NCBI GenBank assembly: GCA_030533445.1
Contig: CM060070.1
Coordinates: 29,474,501 to 29,538,500, forward strand
Direction: 5' to 3'
DNA length: 64,000 bases
Source of the DNA: Cyprinodon diabolis
Lineage: Eukaryota > Chordata > Actinopteri > Cyprinodontiformes > Cyprinodontidae
Part shown: piece after piece, positions 52,328 to 64,000 of the stretch
Layout: every line of letters starts with the position of its first letter
Numbering within the stretch: position 1 is the first letter of the stretch
Made by a program: the position numbers and the translations under genes
Notes under the pieces: model-generated
What the model was told of the DNA's origin: nothing
The model's database searches: none
The model's input: the letters and a program-made list of their open reading frames with translations, nothing else

Positions 52328-54274
52328 ACTGGCAATGGAAGCAAAGGGCAGGATTATAAACAGAGATTTTAATTTGTAAGATATTTTCACACCTGAGATG
52401 CTTAGTCCATTTAAAACTTTTTGGTTTGTTTCCTCCTTGGTGTGATTAATTTATGTAGATTTGAAAATTAGCAATCCTACCAGGCCGCCAACCAAAACAA
52501 CTGCAGCGGGAGCACCCTTATCTTAGTGCAGGTATTTTGTAGAATAACTATTATTTGGTGTGAAAGTGGTCTGACCTGGATTCAACACAGCTAGCAAGTG
52601 TTTGCTGCAGGTTTGAATTAAATACCAGGTACTTGTTACATTAAAGGATTTGGTAAACTAAACCAAGGAATAAAAATGTGTCCCTCTTTTGCAAAGCATC
52701 CAGTCTTTTGCAACTTTAAATGTATATTCTTAAAAATGTACTTTATCTAAATTAGTAGCGAAAATACGACACATGATGTGAAATTCTATGTGTTCTCTGC
52801 CAGTTCAGAGGACATCATCTGCTTGCATCTTTTATATACTCCAGATGAACAGGAAGTCTTGGATTACTTCAATGAATAATTCTCACATTAAAGACTGTAT
52901 TTTTCTGTTTCTTTCTAGCATACAGTCATGCCACTGCATAAAAAAATAATGCATGTTAATATTTTTTACACATCTTTGTCATGCATGGCAACGAGTAAAG
53001 GGTGAAGAATATTTGTAATCCATAAGTGCTTTTATCAACTTCTGTGTCTAGCTATAAAAGATCACTGATGTCAATTAGATTCCTCTTTATTTGGCAAGTA
53101 TCGTTTGCACCTGGTTGTACTTGGCAGGATGATCTAAACTAAGATACATACTACACTGCCCTTCAGCTTAATCTTCCCTCTGTGCAGCTGTTGATATCAG
53201 AGATGGCTGAATATCTCACCCTCTGTCGCACATTAGTTTCACATCCTGTCATCGGGAGGTCAGTCTGTTTGCTTAGTCTTGACATGGGACATTTGGACAA
53301 TAGACATCCAATTAAAGCTGACATTTAACGTGGTGTATCTATCCATTGTCCTTCCGCACACGCTGTTTATTGTTCATCGATATTTCTCTGCTGACAGATA
53401 AACTGACATTCAGAACAGGAAGCAGAGACCGCAGGTATTTTCTGAGTTGCAGCAGGGATTTGTTTGAGGAATGGAGGGATTCATGTTTACTCCGAAAACC
53501 TGATGGATAAAACTGGGAACCAGGTGAGATTCTGGTAGTGGTAATGAAAAATGGGGAAGTATTACTTGAGGATGTAAACAAAGCGCTGCACACCAATGCA
53601 GCTTTTTAGTATTTTCTGCACAATATTAATAATTTGAGGCTCATGGTATTAAATTCAGATAAGACTAACAATCAGAGCTCTGACAAAGAATTGCAAGCTC
53701 CAGTATTACACATTATAATTCAATCTCAGTGTAAGTCCATGATAGGTAACTCTTCAATTTGCAGTTTTTTCTTAGCTTCTAGTCCATTGGCAACAAGTGC
53801 TGACCTTTTTCACATTCATACAGCTTGACCATATGGGAAAAAATCCTCCTCCTTTCTCAAGGTGCAAAATGAACCACCATTAAACAGGTGACTTTAATCA
53901 ATTCACTGTGTTCAGTATATAAATAACACATGCAATAGTAATATTTAACTTTTTTCTTCTATTTTAGTATACCTTTTATACGTAATGAGTTTTCTTCCAC
54001 ACTTTGCATCATTGCATTTTGCAAGCAAACCAGAAAAAGAACAAGTGGATTCTAAACACAGATCAGTTTCCAAATCTGAGATTTAGAAAAACGTGGTTGC
54101 ACCATCTAAGGTTTTCTGCTCAGTTGTTCAGTTATTTATATAATTTGAATATTTCAGTATTGTTAAGATTTATAGTAAATATCCGTTTCACCTGCAAACC
54201 ACACCTCAATGATATAAGTTAAAAGTTTTTCGAAGAGAGCCCTATGATATACTGCCAACTTCTCCAGCCCCACT
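52328..54274. other. non-coding
   Basis: Nothing beyond short unrelated ORFs is visible. No transposon ends were found. Confidence 0.45.
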
Positions 54275-54333
54275 TGGATGGATGGATGGATGGATGGATG
54301 GATGGATGGATGGATGGATGGATGGATGGATGG
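54275..54333. repeat. (TGGA)n tetranucleotide tract
   Basis: About 14 uninterrupted TGGA units. Such tracts often form the tail of fish retroposons, but no body is recognisable directly upstream. Confidence 0.97.
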
Positions 54334-54609
54334 CTCTCAAAAACCTACAACACAAAGATAGAGTTGATTTCTTCCTACTTTCATCTCAATCTACATCGCC
54401 ATGCAGGGGACCAAAATGTCTCGCCTGGACAGCCAGGCCAACAATGACCCTAATGACTCCCTTTTCAGAGGCATAGGCCAGTATTGGGTATTGCAGGCTA
54501 AGAAAAGACTTCAACAACTAAGGGGATTGACCTGTTTTTGGGTTCAATTTGCATGTTTTCTAAGCCATATCAAGGCTTTTCTTTGTGCCACTCTATACGC
54601 CTGAAAATC

Positions 54610-54733
54610 AAAAGCTACTCCAGACATTTTGAATTGAGAAAGCTTCCTTGGTGGGAAGCAAATCGTCCAGTGGTTTGTTTTTTAACTTTGTTGGAATTAC
54701 TATGATCTGGATGACTGAGAATCTTCACCAGCA
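54610..54733 (+). repeat. interspersed repeat related to 15099-15232
   Basis: GAATTGAGAAAGCTTCCTTG, GGGAAGCAAATCGTCCAGTGG, TTTTTTAACTTTGTTGGAAT and GGATGACTGAGAATCTTCACC are shared, in reverse, with the hairpin repeat in sh3gl1 intron 4. The family is a common fish dispersed repeat that I cannot assign to a class. Confidence 0.6.
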
Positions 54734-55740
54734 GAGGGATGGGACACTGCTGAGAGCCCATTTACATCACTGGTATTTCTTGCACTCTGTGCCACTGTCA
54801 CAGCCAAAGAACAAAATGCTCTAAGAAGAGATGGCATAGTGTTCTAGTATTATGTAATATTTTAAGCCCCTTCTTTAAACTCAATTTTTGTTAAAATGCA
54901 CTTCTTTAAAGTGTATAACTATGTTTATCTGGTGATTTTCAATTTCAGATTGTCTTTAACTTCTTTATATGTCAGAATTCTCTTATTCAGCAGATTGGAA
55001 GCCAAGTTCAATGTGGACTTTCAAACTGGTATCCATTTCTAGTGTATTGTTATAAGGAGCCTCAGTGATTATTTGGTTGTTCCTCTGGAATGCAGACAGA
55101 TGATTTTTTTTCTAATGAAATAACTTACATCTGCTTTACAGACCTCAACAAAGGAGTAATACATTCACGAGGAGAAGTACCTGGGTAATAACCTGGGCAG
55201 TCTCAGGCACACCTGTACACTAATCATGGTGTCTAATCGGCATCTTGAATGGACACACCTGTGAGGTGGGATGGATTATCTCAACAAAGGAGAAGTCCTA
55301 TCACAGATTTAGACTGGTTTGTGAACAAAATATTTGAGGGAAATGGTTATAATTTGTATGTGGAAAAGTTTTTAGATCTTTGAGTTCATCTCATAAAAAT
55401 GGGAGGAAAACCAGAAAGGTTGCGTTTATTTTTTTGTTGAGTGTGTGTTATTAAGTATATAACTGTGCAATAACTAAGTTGTGGGGATAGGGTATTTTAT
55501 TATATTTTATTCATTATTTGCTATATTACTTTATATACAGCAATTTTTTACAATAAATTGTAAGTTTTAATGAAGGATTTTAAGCTTTATTTGGACAGTT
55601 TGCCTTTTGATCACCTCTTTACTAAAAGTAACGACATAAAATAAAACATACTATTAGAATCCCTTCTTTGGGCGTCTCAGGCCATGGGCCTCCCTGATTT
55701 TTGCGCCAATTTTGGATGCAATCAACTTTTAGATTGCTGT

Positions 55741-56265
55741 TATTAGCGGTTATCAGTCCCATAGAATGGCTTCAGACTGTTCCTCTTCTACCTTCTAGTA
55801 GGTTTCTATTGGCTGATAATAGGCAGCTTATAGTTTGTCAGTTGGTCTAAAACCGTAAGTTTTATGAACAATTGACATACTTAATACTTTTTATCTACTA
55901 TTTTTACAATGTACCTACTTTTAATAAAACATGTGTTTTAAAGCTTTACTTCGGATGAATTCCACATATTTCAGTCTCACAGATTTAATATAGTGATTAA
56001 AAGCAACTCAGTTGACAAGATGAGATTTGTTGTTATTGGTGTGTTTATGAGCGACATGCGTTTGAATTGTTTTTTTTTTTTACAACACATGAAGAACTAC
56101 TCAAATTATGTTCAGATTAAACCTAAACAGATTAATTCCTTCTGCAGGCAAAAAAGGAATTACCTTAGGTTTAGCATTAGGATTCATTCGGTGATAACCT
56201 GCTGAGCCTACTAGTAGGAGGAGGACCAATCTGAGGCCCCTCTATGGGACTGATAACCACTAATA
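55741..56265. repeat. foldback element (about 60-bp inverted arms)
   Basis: The left arm 55741-55802 and the right arm 56207-56265 are inverted copies sharing TTAT.AG.GGTTATCAGTCCCATAGA, GGC.TCAGA.TG.TCCTC and CTAGTAGG. About 400 bp of AT-rich, non-coding sequence lies between them. No clear target duplication was found. Confidence 0.65.
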
Positions 56266-56931
56266 ATGGCCATTTATTGGGTGATAACATCTGAAGTGAC
56301 TGATTTTTGTTTATCTAAGGTGGCAAGCTTAACTATATGTGCTCTCTTTCAACCTCTTAATCAAAAAAAACAGCTCTGATCTCATTAACTATGTTCCTTT
56401 CTTAGACAAAGTTATCCGTGGTTCTATGCTGAAATTATCTTCTCTAAAATTTAAAGTATTCCTAGATGAGTTATTCTGTGTTCTTTTTTTGCATGCCTGC
56501 TTTGTCTTTTCCATGCAATCTAGTGGGATACCTTTCATAGAAAAAAAAAGAAATATCTATATAATTTATTGCACTGACTCTTTAAAGTCTCTTGGGTTGA
56601 CCTGTTGTCAATTAGGGCTATAAAATAAACTTGATATTCACTTCAAGTTTGAACCCATTCTTGTTTTGACAATATGTTGCACATATAATTATCATTACCT
56701 GCTCTGCTGGTTTAAGGGTTCCAATATGCAGGTGTGTGCAAGTATGTGGTAATGATTTTTCCTGTTATGAATTAAAAACATATTTCCAACTGACATACAT
56801 GAAGTCCCATTTAAACCCTGTGCTTGTTTTGCAATTTTACCATTTATTTAGCTTCACATGAAAACAGAGCATGTTGTAATGACTACTTGTTTTCTACAGG
56901 TGAATAAAATAACAACAAAACGACCATTTAC

Positions 56932-57141
56932 CTGAGCATAGGAGAGAAACTGAGGAATACACAAAATTAAAGAGAAAAAGAGTTAAAAACACAGCTGTTA
57001 CACACATCCGGAGAAAGCCAAGTGCATGTCCAGGCGATCTGAAGATGATACTGTAAGGAGATCTGGTGTTTCCATCCCTCCCTGCCATGACAACAGCCTT
57101 GCAGGCCCCCCACCCCCTTGGCTTGTAATGAATCATCTACC
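56932..57141 (-). CDS. possible orphan 5' exon (signal-anchor peptide)
   Basis: A minus-strand segment has an acceptor-like end (CACACCTCCAG, start 57141), an ATG in good context at 57088 (G at -3 and +4) and 52 codons starting MAGRDGNTRSPYSIIFRSPG. A hydrophobic helix (CVTAVFLTLFLFNFVY) follows, then a CTCAG/GTAAAT donor at 56932. This looks like the first coding exon of a secreted or membrane protein, but I recognise no family and found no partner exons. It could be chance. Confidence 0.2.
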
Positions 57142-57884
57142 CTGGAGGTGTGGTAACACTCAAACCAACACCTTTATGCATGCAAAGAGTCACACATATA
57201 TGTGACAAAACATCCATTATTGGCATGAAAACAAACATTGGATACAACATCACCATATGGCCTTTCCAAGAATTCCTCTTGACGTCGATGAGATTTTTGA
57301 AAAGAAAAAGAAAAGATACTTTTCCAGGTCAATAGGATTGTTTTCCCAAATCTAATGAATAAAAAAATCCATTTAGAGACAGAACACAAGCTTGCTCATT
57401 AATGGATAACTGTGATAGCGGCCTTTGAGTAACACCATAAAGTAAAACACTAGATGTGCACTTGTGTGCAGTCTGTGTGTCTCTGCTTGTGTTTAGTGTC
57501 ACACTATATCCTCAGATCCCGAACCAGCATGCATGTGTGTTTTTCTGTGAACACGGCATGTGATTCGTTTTATCTCGACAGCTGTTCCAGAGAAAAGAGA
57601 AACTAGAGAGAGATACAGTAGAGCGTTTGACCCATGTCCTCCAATAGGGTTCCAAAAGAAAAAAAAGTATCTGTCTAAATCACAGATAGAATATTGAGTA
57701 TATTGAATATATTGAGTTCTAGGATACTTAAGATGTTTAATATTTAAGTCCAAACTACTCAAAAGCTTTAGCCACAGGTTACTTTCATTATGTAGATTAA
57801 CATAACAAGCCAAACAAACATGTTTTAGATTAGATGAATGATTTCCAATGCTTTGGACTTTGAAAATCTAACAAAGACTAGGGT

Positions 57885-58747
57885 ATAATTGTCATGAATT
57901 GCGGACAGATGGACCCAGTATTCAGGAGAGACAGTCAGTAGGAAAGTTCAAAAGGTTTATTAAAATAAAAACAAAACAAAAGCGGAGCTGTGGCTCGCGG
58001 ACACTGCAGGCGGGGGGGGGGGGGGGGGTTGGGGGGGCACCGCCCAATCTCAGACACTCTGGTTTAACAATCCAGACCACGAGTGTCCCCAGTGCTGCAG
58101 TCCCAGAGGTCATGCTGGAAGCTGATCCTGGTGAGGGATCCAGAACAGACAGGAACAGACAGGAACAGGCAGGATCCAGATCAGACAGGAACAGAGACAG
58201 GTGGCAGGATCCAGACTTCCAGGCATGCACAGGCTTCCAGGAGGGTTCAGAGTCAGACTGGGACCAGAAGCATGACCAGGTGGTCACGCACAAGAGCAGA
58301 AAGGATCAGGTGAAGACAGGCAGGCTCAGTGGAAGAGGGTAGCCGAGACAGGACGTAGGAACCGGAACTTGAAGCTGGACTTTAAACTGGTCTCCTCCCT
58401 GGAGCCAGGCTTACTTTGATAAAAACTGAACCTCCCCCCATAATGAGCCAAAAACCCAGAGGACTCCGTGGGGGAGGAACAGTGGACGATCAGGAGACGA
58501 GACAAACACCAAAACCCTCTTTCCACTGGCAGCTAGGATCCAGGACAGGAACCATGACAAAAAACCAAACAGACAGACTAACAGAAAGACAAGTAATTAT
58601 CTGGCACTGAATGCTCAGGCTGAACTGAATATAAACCAGAGGAAACAGGTGAGGGGAATAAATTATAATTGAGGCTGGGAAGGAAGAGGGCAGGTGAGAG
58701 GAATTACTAATTAGGGGAGAGCAAACAGGCCAGATCGTGACAATAAT
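57885..58747 (-). mobile_element. solo-LTR-like unit with 5-bp target duplication
   Basis: The unit 57890-58742 (853 bp) begins TGTCATGAATTGCGG and ends GGCCAGATCGTGACA (TG...CA). ATAAT flanks both sides (57885-57889, 58743-58747). A minus-strand AATAAA (57956-57961) about 70 bp from one end suits an LTR read on the minus strand. It contains a poly-G run (58011-58028) and a region of degenerate 'gacaggaacag' repeats. The two ORFs inside are low-complexity products of these repeats. Confidence 0.6.
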
Positions 58748-60743
58748 AATCCTACTTAGAGGTATAGAGGAGGATTTTGACGAATTTGTGACAAGACCTG
58801 CCCTCTCCACAAAAAAATAAAAAATAAAAATCCACATGCACAACCCTGTACCCGCTCCCAAAGGGAAACGCCTATTAAATGTGTGTGAGAGCATGCACAA
58901 GCCCATTTCTCCTCGTGTTAGCTCTGTTTAAAAGTTGTTGTTTGCATCGCTCATACGAGTTTACTTTGCAAAAGAAGATTTGCAATTTTTTCACTATGTC
59001 AGACTCAACACCTGTAAGTGAAAATGGGGATGAGAATGTAGGACGGCCTTATCTAAACATATCACCAGAATGATTGACAATTAGGAGGACCACTTATTTA
59101 GATGATCCACCCGGAAAAAGAACATCCTCCTCTATACCTTTAAGGATTTGTTTCAATTTACTTTCCAAAAAAAAATAATAATAAAATAAAATAAATCAGC
59201 TTTTAATATTCCATTATCTCTACAACAGTAGAAGCTACAACAGTAGAATTTGATTATAGTGGAAAGGTATTTGCAAGGAGTTTAATGGTAAACATAATTT
59301 TCCTACAAATTTCCAAGGTTTTACAATAAAGCATAGTGGCAGCATATGGAGCATGACATTTCACCAGTCATTGTGCTGATTATAAGGAACATAGAAACCT
59401 GTAATCAAGTGAAACACTCCACCTTCAGAAATATGATTAACTGTGATTTTTTTAACCTTCAAACAGCAGGCTTGCATTTTAAATGGTTCATTACATGGTT
59501 TGAAAATGGGTCAAATGGATATGACACAGTTCTTTTTTTAATGATCTACTTTTCTACAATAAAAATTGTCATGCATTCTGATTTTTTGGCAAAAAAACCC
59601 CACAACAACTAACAAGTCTGTTTGTGAAGTTTATTGGCGAATGTGTAGTAAGGAGTTTTTTCCTCTGTATTCTCTTTGCAAGTTGAAAGATCAAACCCAT
59701 TGATTGTTACGTTTTGGTTAATTTCTGATCCAATTATGTTCTTTGAAGGGTTTCCGGCAGAGTGAAGCAGACAAAACTAAGCCATGCGATAACATATAAG
59801 TCATAATCAGTAGTTGAGTTGTAAAAAAAAAAAAAAAAATAGAAGGGGGATGGTGTAACTGTATTTTTGGAAGCATACATAGCCTATATTCTATTAACCT
59901 AAAGCACTATGCATTGCATAGTATGGTTGTTACATGTAAGAGGCAGCTTACAGTAGAACTGCAGTCAGTCCCTGGACTGGCATGGCCATCACTGCCCCTA
60001 CATAGTTAGGGACAACTGGAGAGGACACATTTTCCACTGGGATCAGCTTTATAGTCATGGTAGGACACTTCTTTGATTTTACTTTGGAAAATCTTTTGGC
60101 AATGAATCTATTAAGATTTAGAACAAAACCTCACAAAACATTGCATATTAATTTCTGAATTCTTTCAAGTCAAGTATTATTTTATTCAAATTTAATCAAT
60201 TAAACTTAAAACAGTTGAAAGAATTTTCAAAATCTGAAACAAACTGCTTACAAAATCAAAGACATTATAATTAGCCTAAAAAATGAAATAAGGCTAAATA
60301 AAATCTAATAATTTTACTCACCTTTCAAATATTCATTTACAGTATTTATTTTTATAAAATAGACTGTTTATCAGAAAATCGGTATTGCTTCTATTGGCTA
60401 ATTTGAAGTAAGCTAGACTACATGCTGGCAATGAATGAGTTAAAACTGTTCAAACTGGTCTGTCGAACTAAGCTATTTACCATTGATCAGACAACAGGCA
60501 CTCTGCAAATCACACGAGGGACCTTGCAGTCAGATGTAAACATTCAATTAATTTATGACCATTGGCCAGACATTGACATCACATTTGGCAGCTCTTTAAA
60601 GATAATAATCTTAACACGCGTCTTAAATTGCTTAATTAAAATGCATTTTTCAAACCTTTGATTCTCTCCTCTGGGTTTCCTCTGTTGTGTGAGAATTACC
60701 TCATCTGTCGCAGGAGCTTGCATCGCCCCCAAACTCACGCCCA
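58748..60743. other. non-coding, AT-rich
   Basis: No gene or recognisable element was seen apart from A runs (59823-59839). Confidence 0.45.
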
Positions 60744-61595
60744 TTTATGAGTAGGGATGGGAATCGAAAACTGGTTCCTGTTCAGAACCGGTTCTGTGTG
60801 CTCCAATTCCATGGCACCGTTTGGCAGCTCGCGTAACGAATCTCTTATGGGTTCCAGGCAGCACCAGAGCCTAGTGCTGGGCAGCACAACTTATGTAACG
60901 TTTTTTTACGCACACGACATCCAGTAAGCAAGTACGACGTGACCAGGCACCAGTCTAGAAAAGCAAAACAAAAGCGGTCAAAGTGATCGAAAGATTGGCT
61001 TCATTTTAAGGAAGAGAAAGATGGCAACAAGGCGCTTTGCAATCATTGCAAAGTGGCAATTACATCCGTGGGAGGAAATACATCCAACATGCAGAAAGAC
61101 CTGCGCACACAACATGGCATACATTTTAAAGAATGCAGTGTTTTTGATGCTTCCGGACAGAAGCCAAAGTTACGACCAGCATGGAAGGCAACTCTAGTTG
61201 TAAGCAGCTAGTTTTATATCACTGGCTGTGCTTAAAGCAGTTCCTAGTAAAGCATATGCCATGGAAATAAACCCATTTCCTACCTCTCTTTGGGGTTATT
61301 AAATATGCTACGAAGTTGCTCCGCAGTTCATGGAGGGAGAGAAAGGTGACGCTCGTTTATTTAAATCAGGGGGAGATTAGTTCATTTCCCGAAATTTTAC
61401 AGTGACTGTGACAAGACAGGAACCCTGGCTGGCTCAGAGGATGGCAGGTCCTGTTCACTGCCTTCTGTTTTCGCTGACGCAGGCAGAAATAAGAATCTCC
61501 CAGGCGAGAATCGATAAGGAATTGAATCGTTTCACAGAATCAATAAGGTAATCGGAATCGTGAAAATCTTATAATTTCCCAACCCTATTTAAGAG
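60744..61595 (+). mobile_element. hAT-derived element with a BED zinc finger
   Basis: The element 60752-61587 (836 bp) starts TAGGGATGGGAATCG and ends ATTTCCCAACCCTA. Octamers TTTATGAG (60744-60751) and TTTAAGAG (61588-61595) agree at 7 of 8. A BED-like finger is encoded on the plus strand, but no catalytic domain, so it is a non-autonomous derivative. Confidence 0.8.
60988..61200 (+). pseudogene. zf-BED fragment of a hAT transposase
   Basis: After an in-frame stop the frame reads SKDWLHFKEEKDGNKALCNH, then CKVAITSVGGNTSNMQKDLR and TQHG. The WLHF aromatic pair and the CNHC cysteines of a BED finger are present. The first His ligand, usually in TSN...HL, appears to be Asp here (QKDL). The frame stops at about 61200 without a transposase core. 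Confidence 0.65.
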
Positions 61596-62377
61596 TAAAT
61601 TAAATTTTAAACATATTCTTAATTTTTTTCATATTTCTTATATATCAATGCCTTAAAATTGATAGTTCTGGTGGACAGATAAATTCGAATTAAAAGGATT
61701 TTACTTGTATGGAGGAACGTTTCAGTCGATGTGCTACAGTCGGTGTGTGATGAATAAATTCTCTGCTCAGTGGATGCCAATTCCCGATTTTGTTATCAGC
61801 ACCATTCTAGATCATTTCTGACACTTTATTTGTTAAACTTAGAACCTGGAACCTGCCGAAGATTCCGTCCCCTCCTTATTTTCACATTTATTGTCCCAGA
61901 CTTATGAAATTCATACGACAATCACTGAGAACAGTTATGATTATATGGAGAAACTTGCATATTTGTAGACACATTATTTCTCAAACTAAGCAGGGGAGGG
62001 AGATCTCGGCAACTTAGAACCTGGGGAAGATTATTTTGCACTAGTTGTAGTTAGGCTGTCCTGTCTTCCATTAGGCTACCACAACCGTAGAGGTGTTCAC
62101 CTTCCTAATTTTTTTTGTTTCGAAAACTGGAACGAAGAATTTGCAAACAATTATGTTCATGATAATTTGGAGTAAATATACATTTTTAAGCTGTCCAGAA
62201 ATTTTATGAACTTATTTTGGATTGGGGAGATGTTTTATTTGAACTGTTTTTAAAGAAAAAAAAAGAAAATGCAGTCTAAACAACTACTCAGCTAAGCTGC
62301 ATAAACATCTTAAATTTTTGATCACATTTTTTTCGGTGGAAAACACCACACTAAACATAGCAACTGAATTATCCTTC

Positions 62378-62860
62378 TGTCAGGTTGAGTTGAGGTTTTG
62401 AGGACCCAAATGCAGAGGCAGAGGTGAGTTCTTGAAGATTTAATCTAAATCACTTAGTACTCATAGGCAACTGAGGCAGGAATCCAAAAATCCAACATAA
62501 CAAAATACAGAAAAACCAGAACCTTGGCGACATCAGGGAAAACCAACATGAAGAGCTAGGAAAAGATGGGGAAAGACGGGGAACCAGCACTGAGGAACTG
62601 CACAGGTAGAATATTTATGGCTGAGTGAACATACTGTAGGCAGGACTAATGAGCTGATTGAGAGCAGGTGTGAACAGAGGCTTCTAGAGAGGAACTGGGG
62701 AAAATGAAACCAACACAAGAGGGCAACAAAGAAAAACCTAAGAACTCAAATATATCCAGAAAACACAACAAAATAGGAATTAAACCAAGAAAACTAGAAA
62801 ACATGGAGCAAAATAAAACTGAATACTCAAAAGAAAACTTACAGAACCAAGACCTTGACA
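62378..62860. mobile_element. possible second LTR-like unit
   Basis: It begins TGTCAGGTTGAGTTGAGG and ends CCAAGACCTTGACA, with a TG...CA outline and an internal 'gacccaaatgcag' block. The 57885 unit has similar ends and a comparable 'gacccagtattcag' block. No flanking target duplication is evident (CCTTC versus CTAAC), so the boundaries are uncertain. Confidence 0.35.
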
Positions 62861-64000
62861 CTAACAACCCTTTCATATGGTAGTAATAGCAGATAAAGCT
62901 TTTTTTCCCCCAAAGATGGATTTTTTTGCTCTTGTTTTGCATTTCCGATCACAAGACTGTTATATGCTAAATATGAAATGCAAATATACAAATAATGTTA
63001 GCAAACATATTTTACTTCTACAAGTGGTCTAAATTTAATTTAAAAAACATCATAGCTTAAAAATAAAGCTAAGATATCTCAGAGGGTCAAATGGATAAAA
63101 ATAATCAAAGTGAATTAAGATTTTCTTCTTTTAAACCTTTTAAGAAAAGTTTAGAGAGCATTAGTCACCTCTTCAAATGCATAAATGTTTTTTTTTCTTT
63201 TCTTTTTTTTTTTTTTTACAAGTTTGAATAACAGTTAAAGGGCTGATATTTCAAAATATGCATAAACTGTTTTAATGTTTAAAAAAAGAAGCAGAACCAA
63301 GTTACATGATGTTTATCTACCTGGGATAAAATTTTGTTTTGAGGCCAAAAGTTGTCTTTTTGTGTCCTACATTTCCAGCAGTCTGTGTCCTTACAAGGTA
63401 AATTAAGATGATGGGTTTTGCACAGGCTGTCAAGCTGTTGAGGACCTTCTTATCCCTGATGAATCAGAATGATATGCAATATATTTTCTAACCTACTTAC
63501 ATGACATGGCATGACCTTTGTATGTACACAGAGAGAGGAGGCTTCATTGGTAAACTGAGCAAATAGGTAAATGAGCCAAAAGCTCCTTCACATCCCATCT
63601 CCTGCTGCCGTTGAGACATGCAAACTGTTTTTTCTTTTGTCCTTTAGGTCTTTAAATTATTTATTTGTTCTTCTGACCCAATAGCAAAGAGCCAGAGAGG
63701 TGTGAACTGAACTTAATGAAGATTCGTGTTGTAAACGCATTATTCATAATGTCATAATTATGAAGTAGAGACAAAATTCTATATTCGTTCTGAAAAGTTT
63801 AACAAATAATAAGTGGGTTTGCATTCAGCACCATTGAATAAATATGAAGTTGTCAACTAGGTGCAATAACAACTGTATGTACTTACCAGCTTTGCAAATC
63901 TAGTGAAAACTCTACCGGTTTTTCTGTGCAAATAAGCTTAAGTCCAGACTGGGTCAGTTTTACCAACAAATATGCTATGATGCAGAGCAACATTGTTCTT
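62861..64000. other. non-coding end of window
   Basis: No gene or element is supported. A long T-rich run lies at 63187-63220. Confidence 0.45.

Noticed and set aside
54244..54476. ORFs with WMDG repeats
   Set aside because: They are translations of the TGGA microsatellite, not genes.
57899..58342. 147-aa plus-strand ORF and overlapping 123-aa minus-strand ORF
   Set aside because: Both lie wholly inside the solo-LTR-like unit, are driven by 'gacagg' repeats and a G run, and have no recognisable domain.

Overview
The window is AT-rich vertebrate DNA. Its split genes, long introns and dense, mostly decayed DNA transposons and short interspersed repeats fit a teleost fish. The species cannot be fixed from sequence alone. 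There is no sign of a prokaryotic, organellar or plasmid origin.

Two protein-coding genes can be rebuilt exon by exon, both on the minus strand and head to tail. Upstream is a ROR-family orphan nuclear receptor: 10 coding exons between 44968 and 29406, 474 aa, with start, stop and all splice phases consistent. It resembles the fish ROR-gamma type most, although its DNA-binding domain is nearly as close to ROR-beta. Downstream is an endophilin-A2 (sh3gl1) gene: 9 coding exons between 23796 and 4251, 351 aa, an N-BAR domain plus a C-terminal SH3 domain. The receptor is a ligand-regulated transcription factor and endophilin-A2 is a membrane-curving endocytic adaptor, so their proximity is probably inherited linkage and not shared function.

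Layout: 1-4250 holds the sh3gl1 3' UTR and downstream DNA. 4251-23796 is sh3gl1, whose introns hold a Tc1/mariner relic, four hAT-type elements or remnants, a PIF/Harbinger MITE, a PIF/Harbinger transposase fragment and a long hairpin repeat. 24011-26450 is the intergenic spacer. 26450-29405 is probably the receptor's 3' UTR. 29406-44968 is the receptor gene; one intron carries an antisense Ty3/Gypsy pol relic, and intron 1 carries an (AT)n tract and a possible internal promoter. 45185-45420 is a CpG-rich probable promoter. 45420-64000 shows no gene I can support. It is a transposon landing area: a hAT element nested inside another hAT element, a foldback repeat, a solo-LTR-like unit with a 5-bp target duplication, and a hAT element with a BED zinc finger.

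I found no new multi-gene system. The points most worth a second look are a pair of upstream ORFs in the receptor leader (one overlapping the main start as ATGA), the receptor's 7-nt coding first exon, a candidate intronic promoter with an RFX-type X-box, a possible orphan 5' exon at 56932-57141, and transposon insertions with readable target-site duplications.
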